Source of the DNA: Sphingomonas arvum
GTDB taxonomy: Bacteria > Pseudomonadota > Alphaproteobacteria > Sphingomonadales > Sphingomonadaceae
Assembly (NCBI RefSeq): GCF_026013565.1
Contig: NZ_JAPDOB010000002.1
Span: 992,001 to 1,056,000, forward strand
DNA length: 64,000 nucleotides
Direction: 5' to 3'
The notes below the pieces were generated by a model. That model had not been told where the DNA came from, searched no databases, and worked only from the letters and a program-made list of their open reading frames with translations. A program made the translations under genes and the position numbers. Positions 45,370 through 54,609 of the stretch are shown here, piece by piece (within the stretch, counting starts at the first letter, position 1; the number at the start of each line of letters is the position of its first letter).

Positions 45370-45380
45370 GCCGGCCGGGC

Positions 45381-45824
45381 ATGCGCGTCGACTTCTACCA
45401 GCTGGGCGGAACACCGGCCGAAAGCATCATCGCCACGCTGGCCGGCAAGGTGGTGGGCGATGGCGGGCAGCTGCTGGTGGTGGCGGCGGACGAGGGCACG
45501 CTCGCCCGGCTCGATCGTCTGCTGTGGGACCAGGGCGACACCAGCTTCCTGCCGCATGGGATCGCCGGCGGCTCGGACGATGCGCGCCAGCCGATCCTGT
45601 TGTCCATCACGCCCGACGCACCCAATCGCGCCCGCAACCTGCTAATCGCCGACGGGGAGTGGCGCGAAGCGGCGCTGACCTTCGATCGGGCCTTCTACCT
45701 GTTCGACGAGGAGCATCTCCAGGGTGCCCGTCTCGCCTGGAAGCTGCTGAGCGGCCGCGACGGCGTGGAGCGCCACTACCACGCCCGCGAGGACGGGCGC
45801 TGGGCCCTGAAGGCCAGCGGCTGA
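45381..45824 (+). CDS. holC: DNA polymerase III chi subunit
   Basis: Clamp-loader accessory subunit linking the complex to SSB. The 147-residue protein has MRVDFYQLGGTPAESIIATLAGK, the LDRLLWDQGDTSFLPHG segment (typical W...FLPHG), and AFYLFDEEHLQGARLAWKLLS. Alphaproteobacterial chi proteins are divergent, but gene order after pepA supports the call. ATG 45381 is used. Confidence 0.9.
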   Translation: MRVDFYQLGGTPAESIIATLAGKVVGDGGQLLVVAADEGTLARLDRLLWDQGDTSFLPHGIAGGSDDARQPILLSITPDAPNRARNLLIADGEWREAALTFDRAFYLFDEEHLQGARLAWKLLSGRDGVERHYHAREDGRWALKASG

Positions 45825-45898
45825 GCTTGCCTGTCCGCCCCCGTCCGTCTAGGGGCGCGGCCAATCCCAACCCTTTCTAGCAGGAGCACCGCGACGCC

Positions 45899-46321
45899 AT
45901 GGCCGTGACGCGCACCTTTTCGATCATCAAGCCCGACGCCACCCGCCGCAACCTGACCGGCGCGGTCACCAAGATGCTGGAGGACGCCGGCCTGCGCGTC
46001 GTCGCGTCCAAGCGCATCCAGATGAGCCGCGAGCAGGCCGAAGGCTTCTACGGCGTCCACCGCGAGCGGCCGTTCTTCAACGACCTGGTCACCTTCATGA
46101 CCAGCGGCCCCGTGGTCGTGCAGGTGCTGGAAGGCGAGGACGCCGTGAAGCGCAACCGCGACATCATGGGCGCGACCAACCCGGAGAACGCGGAAGCCGG
46201 CACCATCCGCAAGGAGCTGGCGGAGTCGATCGAAGCCAACTCGGTCCACGGTTCGGACAGCGACGAGAACGCCCGGATCGAGATCGACTTCTTCTTCCAG
46301 CCGGAAGAAATCGTCGGCTGA
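45899..46321 (+). CDS. ndk: Nucleoside diphosphate kinase
   Basis: Transfers gamma-phosphate between NTPs and NDPs via phospho-histidine. The 140-residue protein has [44 protein letters not shown] and the active-site His117 in [16 protein letters not shown] 45899 is preceded by AGGAG at about 10 bases. A strong intrinsic terminator follows 23 bases after the stop. Confidence 0.97.
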   Translation: MAVTRTFSIIKPDATRRNLTGAVTKMLEDAGLRVVASKRIQMSREQAEGFYGVHRERPFFNDLVTFMTSGPVVVQVLEGEDAVKRNRDIMGATNPENAEAGTIRKELAESIEANSVHGSDSDENARIEIDFFFQPEEIVG

Positions 46322-46344
46322 TCACCGCGCATTGCTGTTGTGAG

Positions 46345-46376
46345 AAAGGCCGTCGGAGCAGTCCGGCGGCCTTTTT
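46345..46376 (+). terminator. Rho-independent terminator after ndk
   Basis: AAAGGCCG (46345-46352) pairs with CGGCCTTT (46367-46374), continued by CGGA/TCCG after one T-G wobble, around a GCAG loop. A run of five Ts (46372-46376) closes the structure. It ends the pepA-holC-ndk transcripts. This is the clearest intrinsic terminator in the window. Confidence 0.88.
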
Positions 46377-46464
46377 CATGCGCGACTGAATGTCCGCAGT
46401 GGGTGAGAAGCGGACACGAGCGACGTGTCGCCCCTTCATAGGGCTTTGTCGGGGTGACTAACGG

Positions 46465-46647
46465 CTAGCGCCGCGCGCCGTCAGTCATCTTGCCCATATC
46501 CTTGCAGCAATCGCATCCTTCACCCTTGGCCATCTTCTCGCAGCAAGCCATTTTCTTCTCTGCCTCATGGGCCGGAGCGGATGTGGTCTGCGGTGCGGGG
46601 GCCGGCTGTGTCGATAGGATTGCCGCAAGCAAGGTTGATACAATCAT
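46465..46647 (-). CDS. Small exported Cys-rich protein of unknown function
   Basis: A 60-residue protein with a short hydrophobic signal (MIVSTLLAAILSTQPAPA) and a mature part of about 40 residues: an acidic/Ala/Pro spacer followed by EKKMACCEKMAKGEGCDCCKDMGKM. The five Cys (CC, CDCC) and four Met in 20 residues suggest periplasmic metal binding, perhaps copper, but this is inference. ATG 46647 has AAGGAG upstream; the frame is open to 46692. It is transcribed alone between the ndk terminator and purN. Confidence 0.75.
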   Translation of the reverse strand: MIVSTLLAAILSTQPAPAPQTTSAPAHEAEKKMACCEKMAKGEGCDCCKDMGKMTDGARR

Positions 46648-46725
46648 GGTTCGCACTCCTTGGGATCGGTAAGTTAACGAGGTTACGAGCAAGGCCCATT
46701 GTCCGCAATGCGTCGAAAGCGGACG

Positions 46726-47691
46726 TCAGAACTCCTCCGCCGCCCGCATGAGCTTTGTCAGGCGCGGCGGGGCGCAGGCGCGCCAGCTGCGCTCCAGCCA
46801 CTGCTCGACCTGGCTCCAGTCCACGTCCCGGCGGTTGAGCTTGAGGCCGAGCCAGCCGCTCGCGCCATAATATTTCGGCCAGTAGTAGATCTCGGGCTGC
46901 GCGTCGATCAGGCCGGTCATCTCGTCCGCACCGCTGGCCTTCACCAGCAGGCCGACGGCCTCCTCGCCATGGTGGTGATCGGCGATGATCGCGAACAGCT
47001 TGGCGGTTTTCTCGGGTCCCACTGCCCAGCCGTGCGAGCCGTGCGAGGTCTTGCGGGTGACCTCCGGCAGGGCGGCGGCCAGCCGGTCCACCTGCGCTTC
47101 GATCCACTCCGCGTCGAACGGGCGGGACACGTACCCCGCCAGCACCCGCGGGTAGAGCTGGTGCTCGGCCAGCCGCACCCGTTCGGCCAGGCTCGCAGGG
47201 GTGTCGCCCGGGTGGATCGCCACCGCCAGCTGGCCCAGCACCTCGCCCGCGTCCACTTCCTCGGTGACCAGGTGAACCGAGCAGCCGGCGTGCGAGTCGC
47301 CATTGGCGAGCGCCTGCGCATGGGTGTCGAGCCCGCGGTACTTGGGCAGGAGGCTCGGATGGATGTTGAGCATGCGGCCGGCCCATTTGCCGACGAACCC
47401 GGGCGTCAGCAGGCGCATGTAGCCGGCCAGCGCGACGGTGTCAGCGCCGACCGCCTCGAGTTCCCGGTCGATCAGCGCATCGTGCGCCGCCCGCGTGAGC
47501 CCGACGTGCGAGTGGGCGAAGGTTGCAATGCCTTCAGCGGCGGCCAGCGCCAGCCCCGGCGCGTCCGGCTTGTTTGAGCCGACGGCCACGACCTCGAACG
47601 GCGCGCCAGACAGGCGCGAGGCGTAGAGCAGGGCGGCCATGTTGGTCCCTGCGCCGCTGATCAGGACGGCGACCCGGGCCTTGTCAGCCAT
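46726..47691 (-). CDS. purN: Phosphoribosylglycinamide formyltransferase fused to a YjbR/MmcQ-like domain
   Basis: A 321-residue two-domain protein. Residues 1-190 are PurN, which formylates GAR with 10-formyl-THF in purine synthesis: [14 protein letters not shown], the catalytic block [22 protein letters not shown] (Asn109, His111) and [15 protein letters not shown] (Asp147). Residues about 194-321 resemble the YjbR/MmcQ family ([56 protein letters not shown]). E. coli PurN has 212 residues and no such extension. ATG 47691 lies inside the purM 3' end (8-base overlap), so purM-purN is an operon. Confidence 0.93.
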   Translation of the reverse strand: MADKARVAVLISGAGTNMAALLYASRLSGAPFEVVAVGSNKPDAPGLALAAAEGIATFAHSHVGLTRAAHDALIDRELEAVGADTVALAGYMRLLTPGFVGKWAGRMLNIHPSLLPKYRGLDTHAQALANGDSHAGCSVHLVTEEVDAGEVLGQLAVAIHPGDTPASLAERVRLAEHQLYPRVLAGYVSRPFDAEWIEAQVDRLAAALPEVTRKTSHGSHGWAVGPEKTAKLFAIIADHHHGEEAVGLLVKASGADEMTGLIDAQPEIYYWPKYYGASGWLGLKLNRRDVDWSQVEQWLERSWRACAPPRLTKLMRAAEEF

Positions 47692-48769
47692 GGTGATGGG
47701 TCGCGGTCCAGGGCTCCCGCGCGCTCCAGGTATCGGCGGAGCCGTGCACCGTGCAGCCGCGAGTCCCGGCCTCGATCCGGCCGATCGCGAAGACCTGTTC
47801 CCCCGCCGCCGTGAGGTTGGCCGTGACGGCATCAGCATGGGCGGCCGCGACGATCGCGACCATGCCGATCCCGCAATTAAACGTTCGCGCCAGCTCGCCC
47901 GGCTCGATCGCGCCACCGGCCTGCAGCCAGGCGAACAGCCGCGGCAGGTCCCAGCTGTCCGCATCCACCACGGCGTGCGCGCCATCAGGCAGCACGCGTG
48001 GAATGTTCTCCAGCAGCCCGCCGCCGGTGATATGCGCCAGCCCTTTGATCCGCCCGGCGCGGACCTCCGGCAGCAGGCTCTTCACATAAATGCGTGTCGG
48101 CGCGAGCAGGGCGTCGCCGAGCAGCACGTCGGGATCGTAAAGGGCAGGGCGGTCCAGCTTCCAGCCATTGTCCGCGATCAGCCGCCGGACGAGGCTGAAC
48201 CCGTTGGAATGAACACCCGAGCTGGCCAACCCGAGGATCACGTCGCCCGCGGCGATGTCGGCGCCGGTCAGCTGCTGCCCGCGCTCGACGGCGCCCACGC
48301 AGAAGCCGGCGAGGTCGTAATCGCCCGCGGCGTACATGCCGGGCATCTCGGCCGTTTCGCCGCCGATCAGCGCGCAGCCGGCCTGCCGGCAGCCGTCGGC
48401 GATGGACGCGACCACCTGCTCGGCGACCGGGTTATCCAGCTTTCCGGTTGCAAAATAGTCGAGGAAGAAGAGCGGCTCGGCGCCCTGCACGACCAGGTCG
48501 TTGGCGCACATGGCGACGAGGTCGATGCCGACGCCGCCATGCTGGCCCGTGTCGATCGCCAGCTTGAGCTTGGTGCCCACGCCGTCATTGGCGGCGACCA
48601 GGATCGGGTCGGTGAAGCCGGCCGCGCGGAGGTCGAAGAAGCCGCCGAACCCGCCCAACTCCGCATCGGCGCCGGGCCTGCGGGTACTCTTGGCCAGTGG
48701 CCCGATCGCCTTCACCAGCGCATTGCCCGCGGCGATGTTCACGCCGGCCTGTTCGTACGTCAGCCCCAT
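47684..48769 (-). CDS. purM: Phosphoribosylformylglycinamidine cyclo-ligase
   Basis: AIR synthetase, the fifth step of purine synthesis. The 361-residue protein has the start [44 protein letters not shown], the [25 protein letters not shown] motif, [23 protein letters not shown], and [20 protein letters not shown] 48769; the open frame continues upstream to 49075 only as an antisense of the DUF2066 gene. It is divergent from that gene with 63 bases between starts. Confidence 0.97.
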   Translation of the reverse strand: MGLTYEQAGVNIAAGNALVKAIGPLAKSTRRPGADAELGGFGGFFDLRAAGFTDPILVAANDGVGTKLKLAIDTGQHGGVGIDLVAMCANDLVVQGAEPLFFLDYFATGKLDNPVAEQVVASIADGCRQAGCALIGGETAEMPGMYAAGDYDLAGFCVGAVERGQQLTGADIAAGDVILGLASSGVHSNGFSLVRRLIADNGWKLDRPALYDPDVLLGDALLAPTRIYVKSLLPEVRAGRIKGLAHITGGGLLENIPRVLPDGAHAVVDADSWDLPRLFAWLQAGGAIEPGELARTFNCGIGMVAIVAAAHADAVTANLTAAGEQVFAIGRIEAGTRGCTVHGSADTWSAREPWTATHHHG

Positions 48770-48832
48770 GGGCGGATGCCGTAGACCAGTTGCCGCTTGG
48801 AAATCCACCGAACAGTCGCCAGAAGGCGCTTC

Positions 48833-50110
48833 ATGTTGCGCCGCGGCCGTCTGCCTTCCGCCCTGCTCGCCCTCTTCCTGCTGGTCGGGGGCGGGGTCGG
48901 CTATGCTCAGCTGGAAAGCGGCGACCGCGGCATCCTTCCGCTCGACAGCTCCAACACGCTGGAAATGGGCGGCATCAAGGTCGACGTCGGCGGCAAGACG
49001 GCAGACGAAGCGCGCTACAACGGCTGGCGCATCGCCCAGCGGGAGGGCTTCAAGGCGCTGTGGGCCAAGGCCCACGGTCGCCCGATCTCCGAAGCGCCGA
49101 CGCTGCCGGACGGCACGCTCGACCAGCTGGTCAGCTCCATCATCGTCGAATCAGAGCAGATCGGGCCCAACCGCTATGTCGCGACCCTAGGCGTCCTGTT
49201 CGACCGCTCGCGCGCCGGACAGTTGCTCGGCGTGGCCGGCCAAGTCAACCGCTCCGCGCCTATGCTGCTGATCCCGATCGTGGTGACCTCCGGCGCCGCG
49301 ACCAGCGTCGAGCAGCGCAACGCCTGGCAGCGCGCCTGGGCGGAATATCGCACCTCGCAGAGCCCGGTCGATTACGTGCGCGTGTCGGGCCTGGGCATCG
49401 ACCCACTGCTGGTGAACGCCGCGCAGACCGCTCGCCCGGGCCGCGGCATGTGGCGCAACATCCTCGATTACTATGGCGCCGCCGACGTTCTGGTGGCCGA
49501 GGTGCAGCTGCGCCGGGTCTATCCCGGCGGCCCGGCGACCGGCACCTTCAGCGGCTACTTCGGCCCAGATCGTCGGCCGCTCGGCAGCTTCACCCTGACG
49601 GCGCAGAACAGCGCCGCCATCCCCGAGATGATGACCCGGGGCGTGCAGCAGATGGATGCGCTGTTCGGCCGCTGGCAGGCGGCAGGCCAGCTCAGCCCCG
49701 ACCCGAGCCTGATCGTGCCCGAGCCGCCGGTGATCGACGAGCCCGTGGAGGAGGAGGAAGCGCCCAAGCCGGTCGAGCAGGCCCCCGCCAGCTTCATCCA
49801 GGTCTATGTGACCAGTCCCTATTCGCCGGTAGGCTGGCTGCGCTCGATCCCGGGCGTGCTGGAGGTGCGCGAGTTCGGCAACGCCATCCTGTCCGTCCGC
49901 TACCGCGGTTCGCCGGCGCAGCTTTCGGCGGCGCTCAACGCGCGCGGCTGGCGGACCGACACGTCGGGCACCGTGTTCAAGATCATCGGCTATGCTCCGA
50001 CCCAGCAGCCAACGCCCGCACCATCGCCTGCGCCGCGGCCCCCGGCGCCGCAGCCCGCCCAACCGGCCACCAACACGGTCGAGCCGGCCCCGGGAGGAGC
50101 CGAAGACTGA
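48833..50110 (+). CDS. DUF2066 domain protein, exported
   Basis: A 425-residue protein with a signal peptide ([26 protein letters not shown]) and a DUF2066-type periplasmic domain (about 40-330). Its C-terminal part carries an acidic/Pro linker ([13 protein letters not shown]), a second small domain ([38 protein letters not shown]) and a Pro/Ala-rich tail. Function unknown. ATG 48833 has AGAAGG upstream at good spacing; TTG 48797 is less likely. It sits in the conserved purM // DUF2066-hdaA-ppk-ppx arrangement and touches hdaA by one base. Confidence 0.85.
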   Translation: MLRRGRLPSALLALFLLVGGGVGYAQLESGDRGILPLDSSNTLEMGGIKVDVGGKTADEARYNGWRIAQREGFKALWAKAHGRPISEAPTLPDGTLDQLVSSIIVESEQIGPNRYVATLGVLFDRSRAGQLLGVAGQVNRSAPMLLIPIVVTSGAATSVEQRNAWQRAWAEYRTSQSPVDYVRVSGLGIDPLLVNAAQTARPGRGMWRNILDYYGAADVLVAEVQLRRVYPGGPATGTFSGYFGPDRRPLGSFTLTAQNSAAIPEMMTRGVQQMDALFGRWQAAGQLSPDPSLIVPEPPVIDEPVEEEEAPKPVEQAPASFIQVYVTSPYSPVGWLRSIPGVLEVREFGNAILSVRYRGSPAQLSAALNARGWRTDTSGTVFKIIGYAPTQQPTPAPSPAPRPPAPQPAQPATNTVEPAPGGAED

Positions 50111-50733
50111 TGCGCCCGCCCGACCAGATCGCGCTTCCGCTCGACTGGCCGCAGGGCAGCGACGACAGCCGGTTCATCGTCGCGGATGCCAATCGCGACG
50201 CGTTCGAGCATCTGCGCCGCTGGAGCAGTTGGCCGGTCAAGGCGACGATCCTCACCGGTCCGCGCCGCTCGGGCCGTTCCCTGCTCGCCCGCGGCTTCGT
50301 TGCGCGGGTCGGCGGACGCCTGTTCGACGATGCGCACCGCCATGACGAGGAGGTGCTGTTCCACGCCTGGAACCACGCGCAGGAGAGCGGTCGTCCGCTG
50401 GTGCTGGTCGCCGACGATGTACCGCCCGCCTGGAGCCCGGCGTTGCCCGACCTGCGGACCCGGCTGGCGGTGACGCCGGTCACCCGCATCCTGCCGCCCG
50501 ACGATGCGCTGTTCGGCGCATTGATCCAGCGGCTGTTCGCCGACCGCGGTCTGCATCTTCCGGACGACGCTCTGCGTTATGTCGTCATGCGGGTGATGCG
50601 CGATTATTGGACGGCCGAGCGGGTGGTGGAGGCGATCGATCGCTTCGCCATTGCCGAGCGGGCGCGCCTCACGATCCCGACCGTCCGCCGCGCGCTCATC
50701 AGCGCCGGGCTGATCGACGGAGCCAGCGAATGA
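50110..50733 (+). CDS. hdaA: DnaA-homologue regulatory protein HdaA
   Basis: A 207-residue AAA+ protein that, with the DNA-bound sliding clamp, promotes hydrolysis of DnaA-ATP and so limits replication initiation. It has a clamp-binding-like QIALPLDW at residues 6-13, a P-loop LTGPRRSGRSLLARG (48-62) in which the usual Lys is Arg56, and the AAA+ lid with TVRRALISAGL. The Arg for Lys change is worth noting and may be a lineage trait. ATG 50110 overlaps the DUF2066 stop by one base; its stop overlaps ppk1 (ATGA). Confidence 0.88.
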   Translation: MRPPDQIALPLDWPQGSDDSRFIVADANRDAFEHLRRWSSWPVKATILTGPRRSGRSLLARGFVARVGGRLFDDAHRHDEEVLFHAWNHAQESGRPLVLVADDVPPAWSPALPDLRTRLAVTPVTRILPPDDALFGALIQRLFADRGLHLPDDALRYVVMRVMRDYWTAERVVEAIDRFAIAERARLTIPTVRRALISAGLIDGASE

Positions 50734-52871
50734 ACGCGCCGGTCGAGATCAGGGTCGACGCCCCTGTCCGGGCCGACCGGCGGTACTTCAACCGGGAGTT
50801 GAGCTGGCTGGCCTTCAACCGCCGGGTGCTGGAGGAGGCCGCCAATCCCAAGCACCCGCTGCTGGAGCGCCTCCGTTTCCTGTCGATCAGCGGGAGCAAC
50901 CTCGACGAATTCTTCATGGTTCGGGTGGCCGGCCTGAAGGAGCAGCAGCTCGAGGGAGTGGAGGAGCTCAGCTACGATGGCCTGACCCCGGCCAAGCAGC
51001 TGGAGCTGATCGGGGCGGAGGCTGACGCGCTGGTCGCCGAACAGCAGCGCATGTGGCTGGAGCTTGCCAAGTTGCTTGCTGGCGAGCACGTCGAGGCGGT
51101 CACTCCGGCGGACCTGACGGAGCGGGAGCGTGAGTTCCTGCGTGATCACCTCAGCGAACAGATCTTTCCGGTCCTGACGCCCCAGGCGATCGACCCGTCC
51201 CACCCGTTCCCGTTCATCCCCAACCTCGGCTTCAGCCTGGTGTTCGCCATGGTCGACACGGCCGACGGCGAGGCGGTCAACGAAGTGCTGATGATCCCCG
51301 CGTCGATCCCGCGCTTCATTCGCCTGCCCGGGAAGCGTGCCCGCTTCGTCACGATCGACGAGGCGCTGGCGGCCAACCTCGACCTGCTGTTCCCCGGCTT
51401 CGAGTTGCTCGGTGCCGGCGCCTTCCGGATCCTGCGCGACAGCGAGATGGAGATCGAGGAAGACGCCGAGGACCTGGTCCGGACCTTCCGCACGGCGATC
51501 AAGGAACGGCGGCGCGGCCGGGTGATCCGCCTGGAGTTCTCTAGTGGCACGCCGGAAGATCTGGAGAACCTCGTCCGTGCCGGTCTCCATGCCGAACATG
51601 CCATCATCGCCGAAAGCGGCGGCTTCATCGGCATCGCCGACCTTGGCCAGCTGGTCGAGGTGGACCGGACCGACCTTAAGTTCGCGCCCTATAGCCCGCG
51701 GCTGCCCGAGCGCATCCAGGAGCACGGCGGCGACTGCTTCGCGGCGATCCGCGACAAGGAAATCCTGGTCCACCACCCTTACGAAAGCTTCGAGGTGGTG
51801 GTCGCTTTTCTGCGCCAGGCGGCCGCCGACCCTGACGTGATCGCGATCAAGCAGACGCTCTATCGCGCCGGCAAGCAGTCCGCGATCATCGATGCGCTGG
51901 TCGCCGCCGCCGACGCTGGCAAGTCGGTCACGGCCGTCGTGGAGCTGAAGGCCCGCTTTGACGAGGAGCAGAACCTGCTGTGGGCCTCCCGTCTGGAGCG
52001 GGCCGGGGTGCAGGTCGTCTACGGCTTCATGGACCTGAAGACCCACGCCAAGGTGTCCATGGTCGTCCGGCGCGAAGGCGCGGTGTTCCGCACCTACTGC
52101 CATTTCGGGACGGGCAACTACCACCCGGTGACCGCCCGCCTGTACACGGACCTCAGCCTGTTCACCGCGTCCCGCCGGGCCGCGCGGGACGCGGGCAAGC
52201 TGTTCAACTTCATCTCTGGCTATGTCGCGCCCAAGGGGCTGGAGCTCATCACGCTGAGCCCGCGTGGACTGCGCGAGAAACTGGAAGGGCTGATCGACGC
52301 GGAGGTCGCGAACGCCCGCGCCGGCAAGCCCGCCGCCATCTGGGCCAAGATGAACAGTCTGGTCGACCCGCGGATCATCGACCGGCTCTATGCCGCAAGC
52401 GAGGCGGGGGTCAGCATCGACCTTATCATCCGCGGCATCTGCTGCCTGCGACCGGGCGTGCCGGGCATGTCGGCGAACATCCGGGTGAAGTCCATCGTCG
52501 GCCGCTTCCTGGAGCATAGCCGCATCTGGGCCTTCGCCAACGGAGCCAAGATGCCGCACCGCAAGGCGAAGCTCTTCATCTCCTCGGCGGACTGGATGCC
52601 GCGCAACCTCGACCGACGGGTCGAGGTGGCGGTGCCGATGGAGAATGCCACCGTCCACGCGCAGGTGCTGGACCAGGTGATGGTCGCCAACCTGATCGAC
52701 AACGAGCAGAGCTGGACGCTCGACGCCGAGGGCCGCTACACCCGCGTCAAGCCGGGCAAGAAGAGCTTCAACCTGCATACCTACTTCATGACCAACCCGT
52801 CGCTGTCCGGCCGCGGCCAGGCGCTGGAGGGCAAGAAGGTGCCCAAGCTTCAGCTGGACCAGGGCGGCTGA
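50730..52871 (+). CDS. ppk1: Polyphosphate kinase 1
   Basis: Membrane-associated enzyme that makes inorganic polyphosphate from ATP. The 713-residue protein begins with the N-terminal domain RRYFNRELSWLAFNRRVLEEA, has a head domain, and two phospholipase-D-like C-terminal domains. Conserved histidines are visible in DLKTHAKVSMVVRREG (about residue 439, the autophosphorylation type) and AKMPHRKAKLFISSADWM (about 609). FGTGNYHPVTARLYTDLSLFT is another signature. ATG 50730 overlaps the hdaA stop; ppx begins at the last base. Confidence 0.96.
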   Translation: MNAPVEIRVDAPVRADRRYFNRELSWLAFNRRVLEEAANPKHPLLERLRFLSISGSNLDEFFMVRVAGLKEQQLEGVEELSYDGLTPAKQLELIGAEADALVAEQQRMWLELAKLLAGEHVEAVTPADLTEREREFLRDHLSEQIFPVLTPQAIDPSHPFPFIPNLGFSLVFAMVDTADGEAVNEVLMIPASIPRFIRLPGKRARFVTIDEALAANLDLLFPGFELLGAGAFRILRDSEMEIEEDAEDLVRTFRTAIKERRRGRVIRLEFSSGTPEDLENLVRAGLHAEHAIIAESGGFIGIADLGQLVEVDRTDLKFAPYSPRLPERIQEHGGDCFAAIRDKEILVHHPYESFEVVVAFLRQAAADPDVIAIKQTLYRAGKQSAIIDALVAAADAGKSVTAVVELKARFDEEQNLLWASRLERAGVQVVYGFMDLKTHAKVSMVVRREGAVFRTYCHFGTGNYHPVTARLYTDLSLFTASRRAARDAGKLFNFISGYVAPKGLELITLSPRGLREKLEGLIDAEVANARAGKPAAIWAKMNSLVDPRIIDRLYAASEAGVSIDLIIRGICCLRPGVPGMSANIRVKSIVGRFLEHSRIWAFANGAKMPHRKAKLFISSADWMPRNLDRRVEVAVPMENATVHAQVLDQVMVANLIDNEQSWTLDAEGRYTRVKPGKKSFNLHTYFMTNPSLSGRGQALEGKKVPKLQLDQGG

Positions 52872-54331
52872 TGGCCGAACGTCCCTTCGGTCCCGTCGGG
52901 ATCATCGACATCGGCTCCAACAGCGTGCGCCTGGTCGCCTATGGCGGCTCGGAACGGGTGCCCAGCATGCTGTTCAACGAGAAGGTGATGGCCGGGCTCG
53001 GCCGCGGGTTGGCCGAAACCGGGCGGTTGAGCGAGCCGGCCATGGCGCTGGCGCTGGAGGCGCTGGCCCGCTTCCGGCTGCTCGCCAGGGAGATGAAGCT
53101 CAAGAAGCTGCACGCGGTCGCCACTGCCGCCGTCCGCGACGCGACCAACGGGCCGGAGTTCCTGGAACGCGCGGCGGCGGCCGGGATCACGCCCGAACTG
53201 ATCCCGGGAGAGGAGGAGGCGCGGCTATCGGCGCTGGGAGTGATCAGCGCCATTCCGCATGCCCGCGGCGTGGTGGCGGATCTGGGCGGCGGCAGCCTGG
53301 AGCTGACCCCGGTGGCGGATGGCGCGCCCTCGCCGGGCGTGTCGCTGCCGCTCGGTGTGCTGCGCGTCGGCGAGCAGGCCAGTGCCAAGGCGCTCGCAGC
53401 AACCGTTCGCAAGGGCGTGACGCCCGAGCTGCTCGGCGCGGCGCGCGACGGCAACCTCTACCTGGTCGGCGGCTCCTTCCGCGCCTTTGCCCAACTCGAC
53501 CTGCTGCTGGCCGATCACCCGCTGCCCATCGTTCACCAGCACAGCATGGACCCCGCGCGCGTCCGCGACCTGCGCAACCTGGTCCGCGCGACCTCGACCG
53601 ACGACCTGCGCAACCGCGTCGGCCTGCAATCGGGCCGCCTGCAGACACTTCCGGCGGCCGCCGCCATCCTCGATGCCTTGTGCCGGGTGCTCGGGGCACG
53701 CCGGGTGGTGACCAGCGCCTTTGGCCTGCGCGAGGGCATCCTGTATGACAATCTCAGCGCGGAGCGCCGGAGCGAGGACCCGCTGCTCGCCGCCGCGCTG
53801 GAGGTCGGCGAGCGGCTCGGGCGGTTCGGTGACCATGGCGCCTTGCTCGATCGCTGGATTGCGCCGCTGTTTCCGGACGACACGCCGCTTGCCCGCCGGC
53901 TGCGCCGCGCGGCGTGCCTGCTGGCCGACGTCGCCTGGAACGCGCACCCCGATTTCCGTGCCGAATGGGCCGTCGACATGGGGCTGCACGGCAACTGGGT
54001 GGGCATCGACGCGGAAGGCCGCGCCATCCTCGGCCGAACCCTGTGCAGCGCGTTTGGTGGCGATGGCGCCTATGACGACGAGGTCGGGGCGCTGGTCGAG
54101 GCGCGGGTGCTGGAACATGCGGGATATTGGGGCCGCGCCATCCGTCTGGCTCAGCGGCTCAGCGGCGGGACCGCCAGCCTGCTAAAGCGAACAACCGTGG
54201 AACAGGACGGTGAACGCCTGCTGCTGCGCATGAAGAAGCGCGACTCCGGGCTATATTCGGACACCGTGCGCAAGCGGCACAAGCAGCTCTCCGCCGCCCT
54301 CAAGCTGCGTGCGGAGCTGGCGCTCGACTAG
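52871..54331 (+). CDS. ppx: Exopolyphosphatase / GppA family phosphatase
   Basis: A 486-residue ASKHA-fold phosphatase that degrades polyphosphate or pppGpp. It has GIIDIGSNSVRLVAYGG (8-24), AVATAAVRDATNGPEFLERA, LIPGEEEARLSALG, the second phosphate-loop VVADLGGGSLELTPV, and a C-terminal HD-like helical region. Being directly downstream of ppk1 (TGATG overlap) suggests a balanced polyphosphate system. Ppx versus GppA activity cannot be separated by eye. Its TAG stop shares CTAG (54328-54331) with the convergent I78 gene. Confidence 0.93.
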   Translation: MAERPFGPVGIIDIGSNSVRLVAYGGSERVPSMLFNEKVMAGLGRGLAETGRLSEPAMALALEALARFRLLAREMKLKKLHAVATAAVRDATNGPEFLERAAAAGITPELIPGEEEARLSALGVISAIPHARGVVADLGGGSLELTPVADGAPSPGVSLPLGVLRVGEQASAKALAATVRKGVTPELLGAARDGNLYLVGGSFRAFAQLDLLLADHPLPIVHQHSMDPARVRDLRNLVRATSTDDLRNRVGLQSGRLQTLPAAAAILDALCRVLGARRVVTSAFGLREGILYDNLSAERRSEDPLLAAALEVGERLGRFGDHGALLDRWIAPLFPDDTPLARRLRRAACLLADVAWNAHPDFRAEWAVDMGLHGNWVGIDAEGRAILGRTLCSAFGGDGAYDDEVGALVEARVLEHAGYWGRAIRLAQRLSGGTASLLKRTTVEQDGERLLLRMKKRDSGLYSDTVRKRHKQLSAALKLRAELALD

Positions 54332-54609
54332 CCGCAGCTAACGGACGCGACCTTGTTGTCGGGGCCGAGCTTCACCCGCAAGCGGTCGGAACGGAAATCC
54401 ATGGTGACCATCTGTCCGGGCTGGATCCACTGAAGCACCTTGGACCCGGACGCTTGCATCATTTCCTCGCCCAGCTTGGCCGTCGCCGGCCGCCCGGCGT
54501 AGTCGGCCAGTTCGTCGGCCGAGCAGCTGCCCTTTCCGGCTACCCGCGGGCTCATGGTGGCACAGCCGGATAGCAGCAGTGGCAGTGCAAGCAGGGCAGG
54601 GCGGATCAT
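54328..54609 (-). CDS. I78-family peptidase-inhibitor-like lipoprotein
   Basis: A 93-residue small lipoprotein. The signal MIRPALLALPLLLSGCATMS has a lipobox (LSGC). The mature part fits the I78 family of serine-protease-inhibitor-like proteins: ELADYAGRPATAKLGEEM, KVLQWIQPGQMVTMDFRSDRLRVKLG, ending VSCG, with two Cys that likely pair (GSCSADEL and the penultimate Cys). Inhibitor function in bacteria is not proven. Its ATG overlaps the rnd stop (ATGA), so it may share the rnd transcript. Confidence 0.85.
   Translation of the reverse strand: MIRPALLALPLLLSGCATMSPRVAGKGSCSADELADYAGRPATAKLGEEMMQASGSKVLQWIQPGQMVTMDFRSDRLRVKLGPDNKVASVSCG

Noticed and set aside
48697-50109. Long extension of the hdaA frame through the DUF2066 gene
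   Set aside because: It is Arg/Pro-rich out-of-frame translation; the ATG at 50110 gives a normal HdaA.
50604-52778. 724-codon minus-strand frame opposite ppk1
   Set aside because: Antisense shadow of a well-conserved gene; the composition is that of reversed coding sequence and no motifs are present. The long minus or plus frames opposite rnd/aspS, slt, lptD, pepA and the DUF885 gene were rejected for the same reason.
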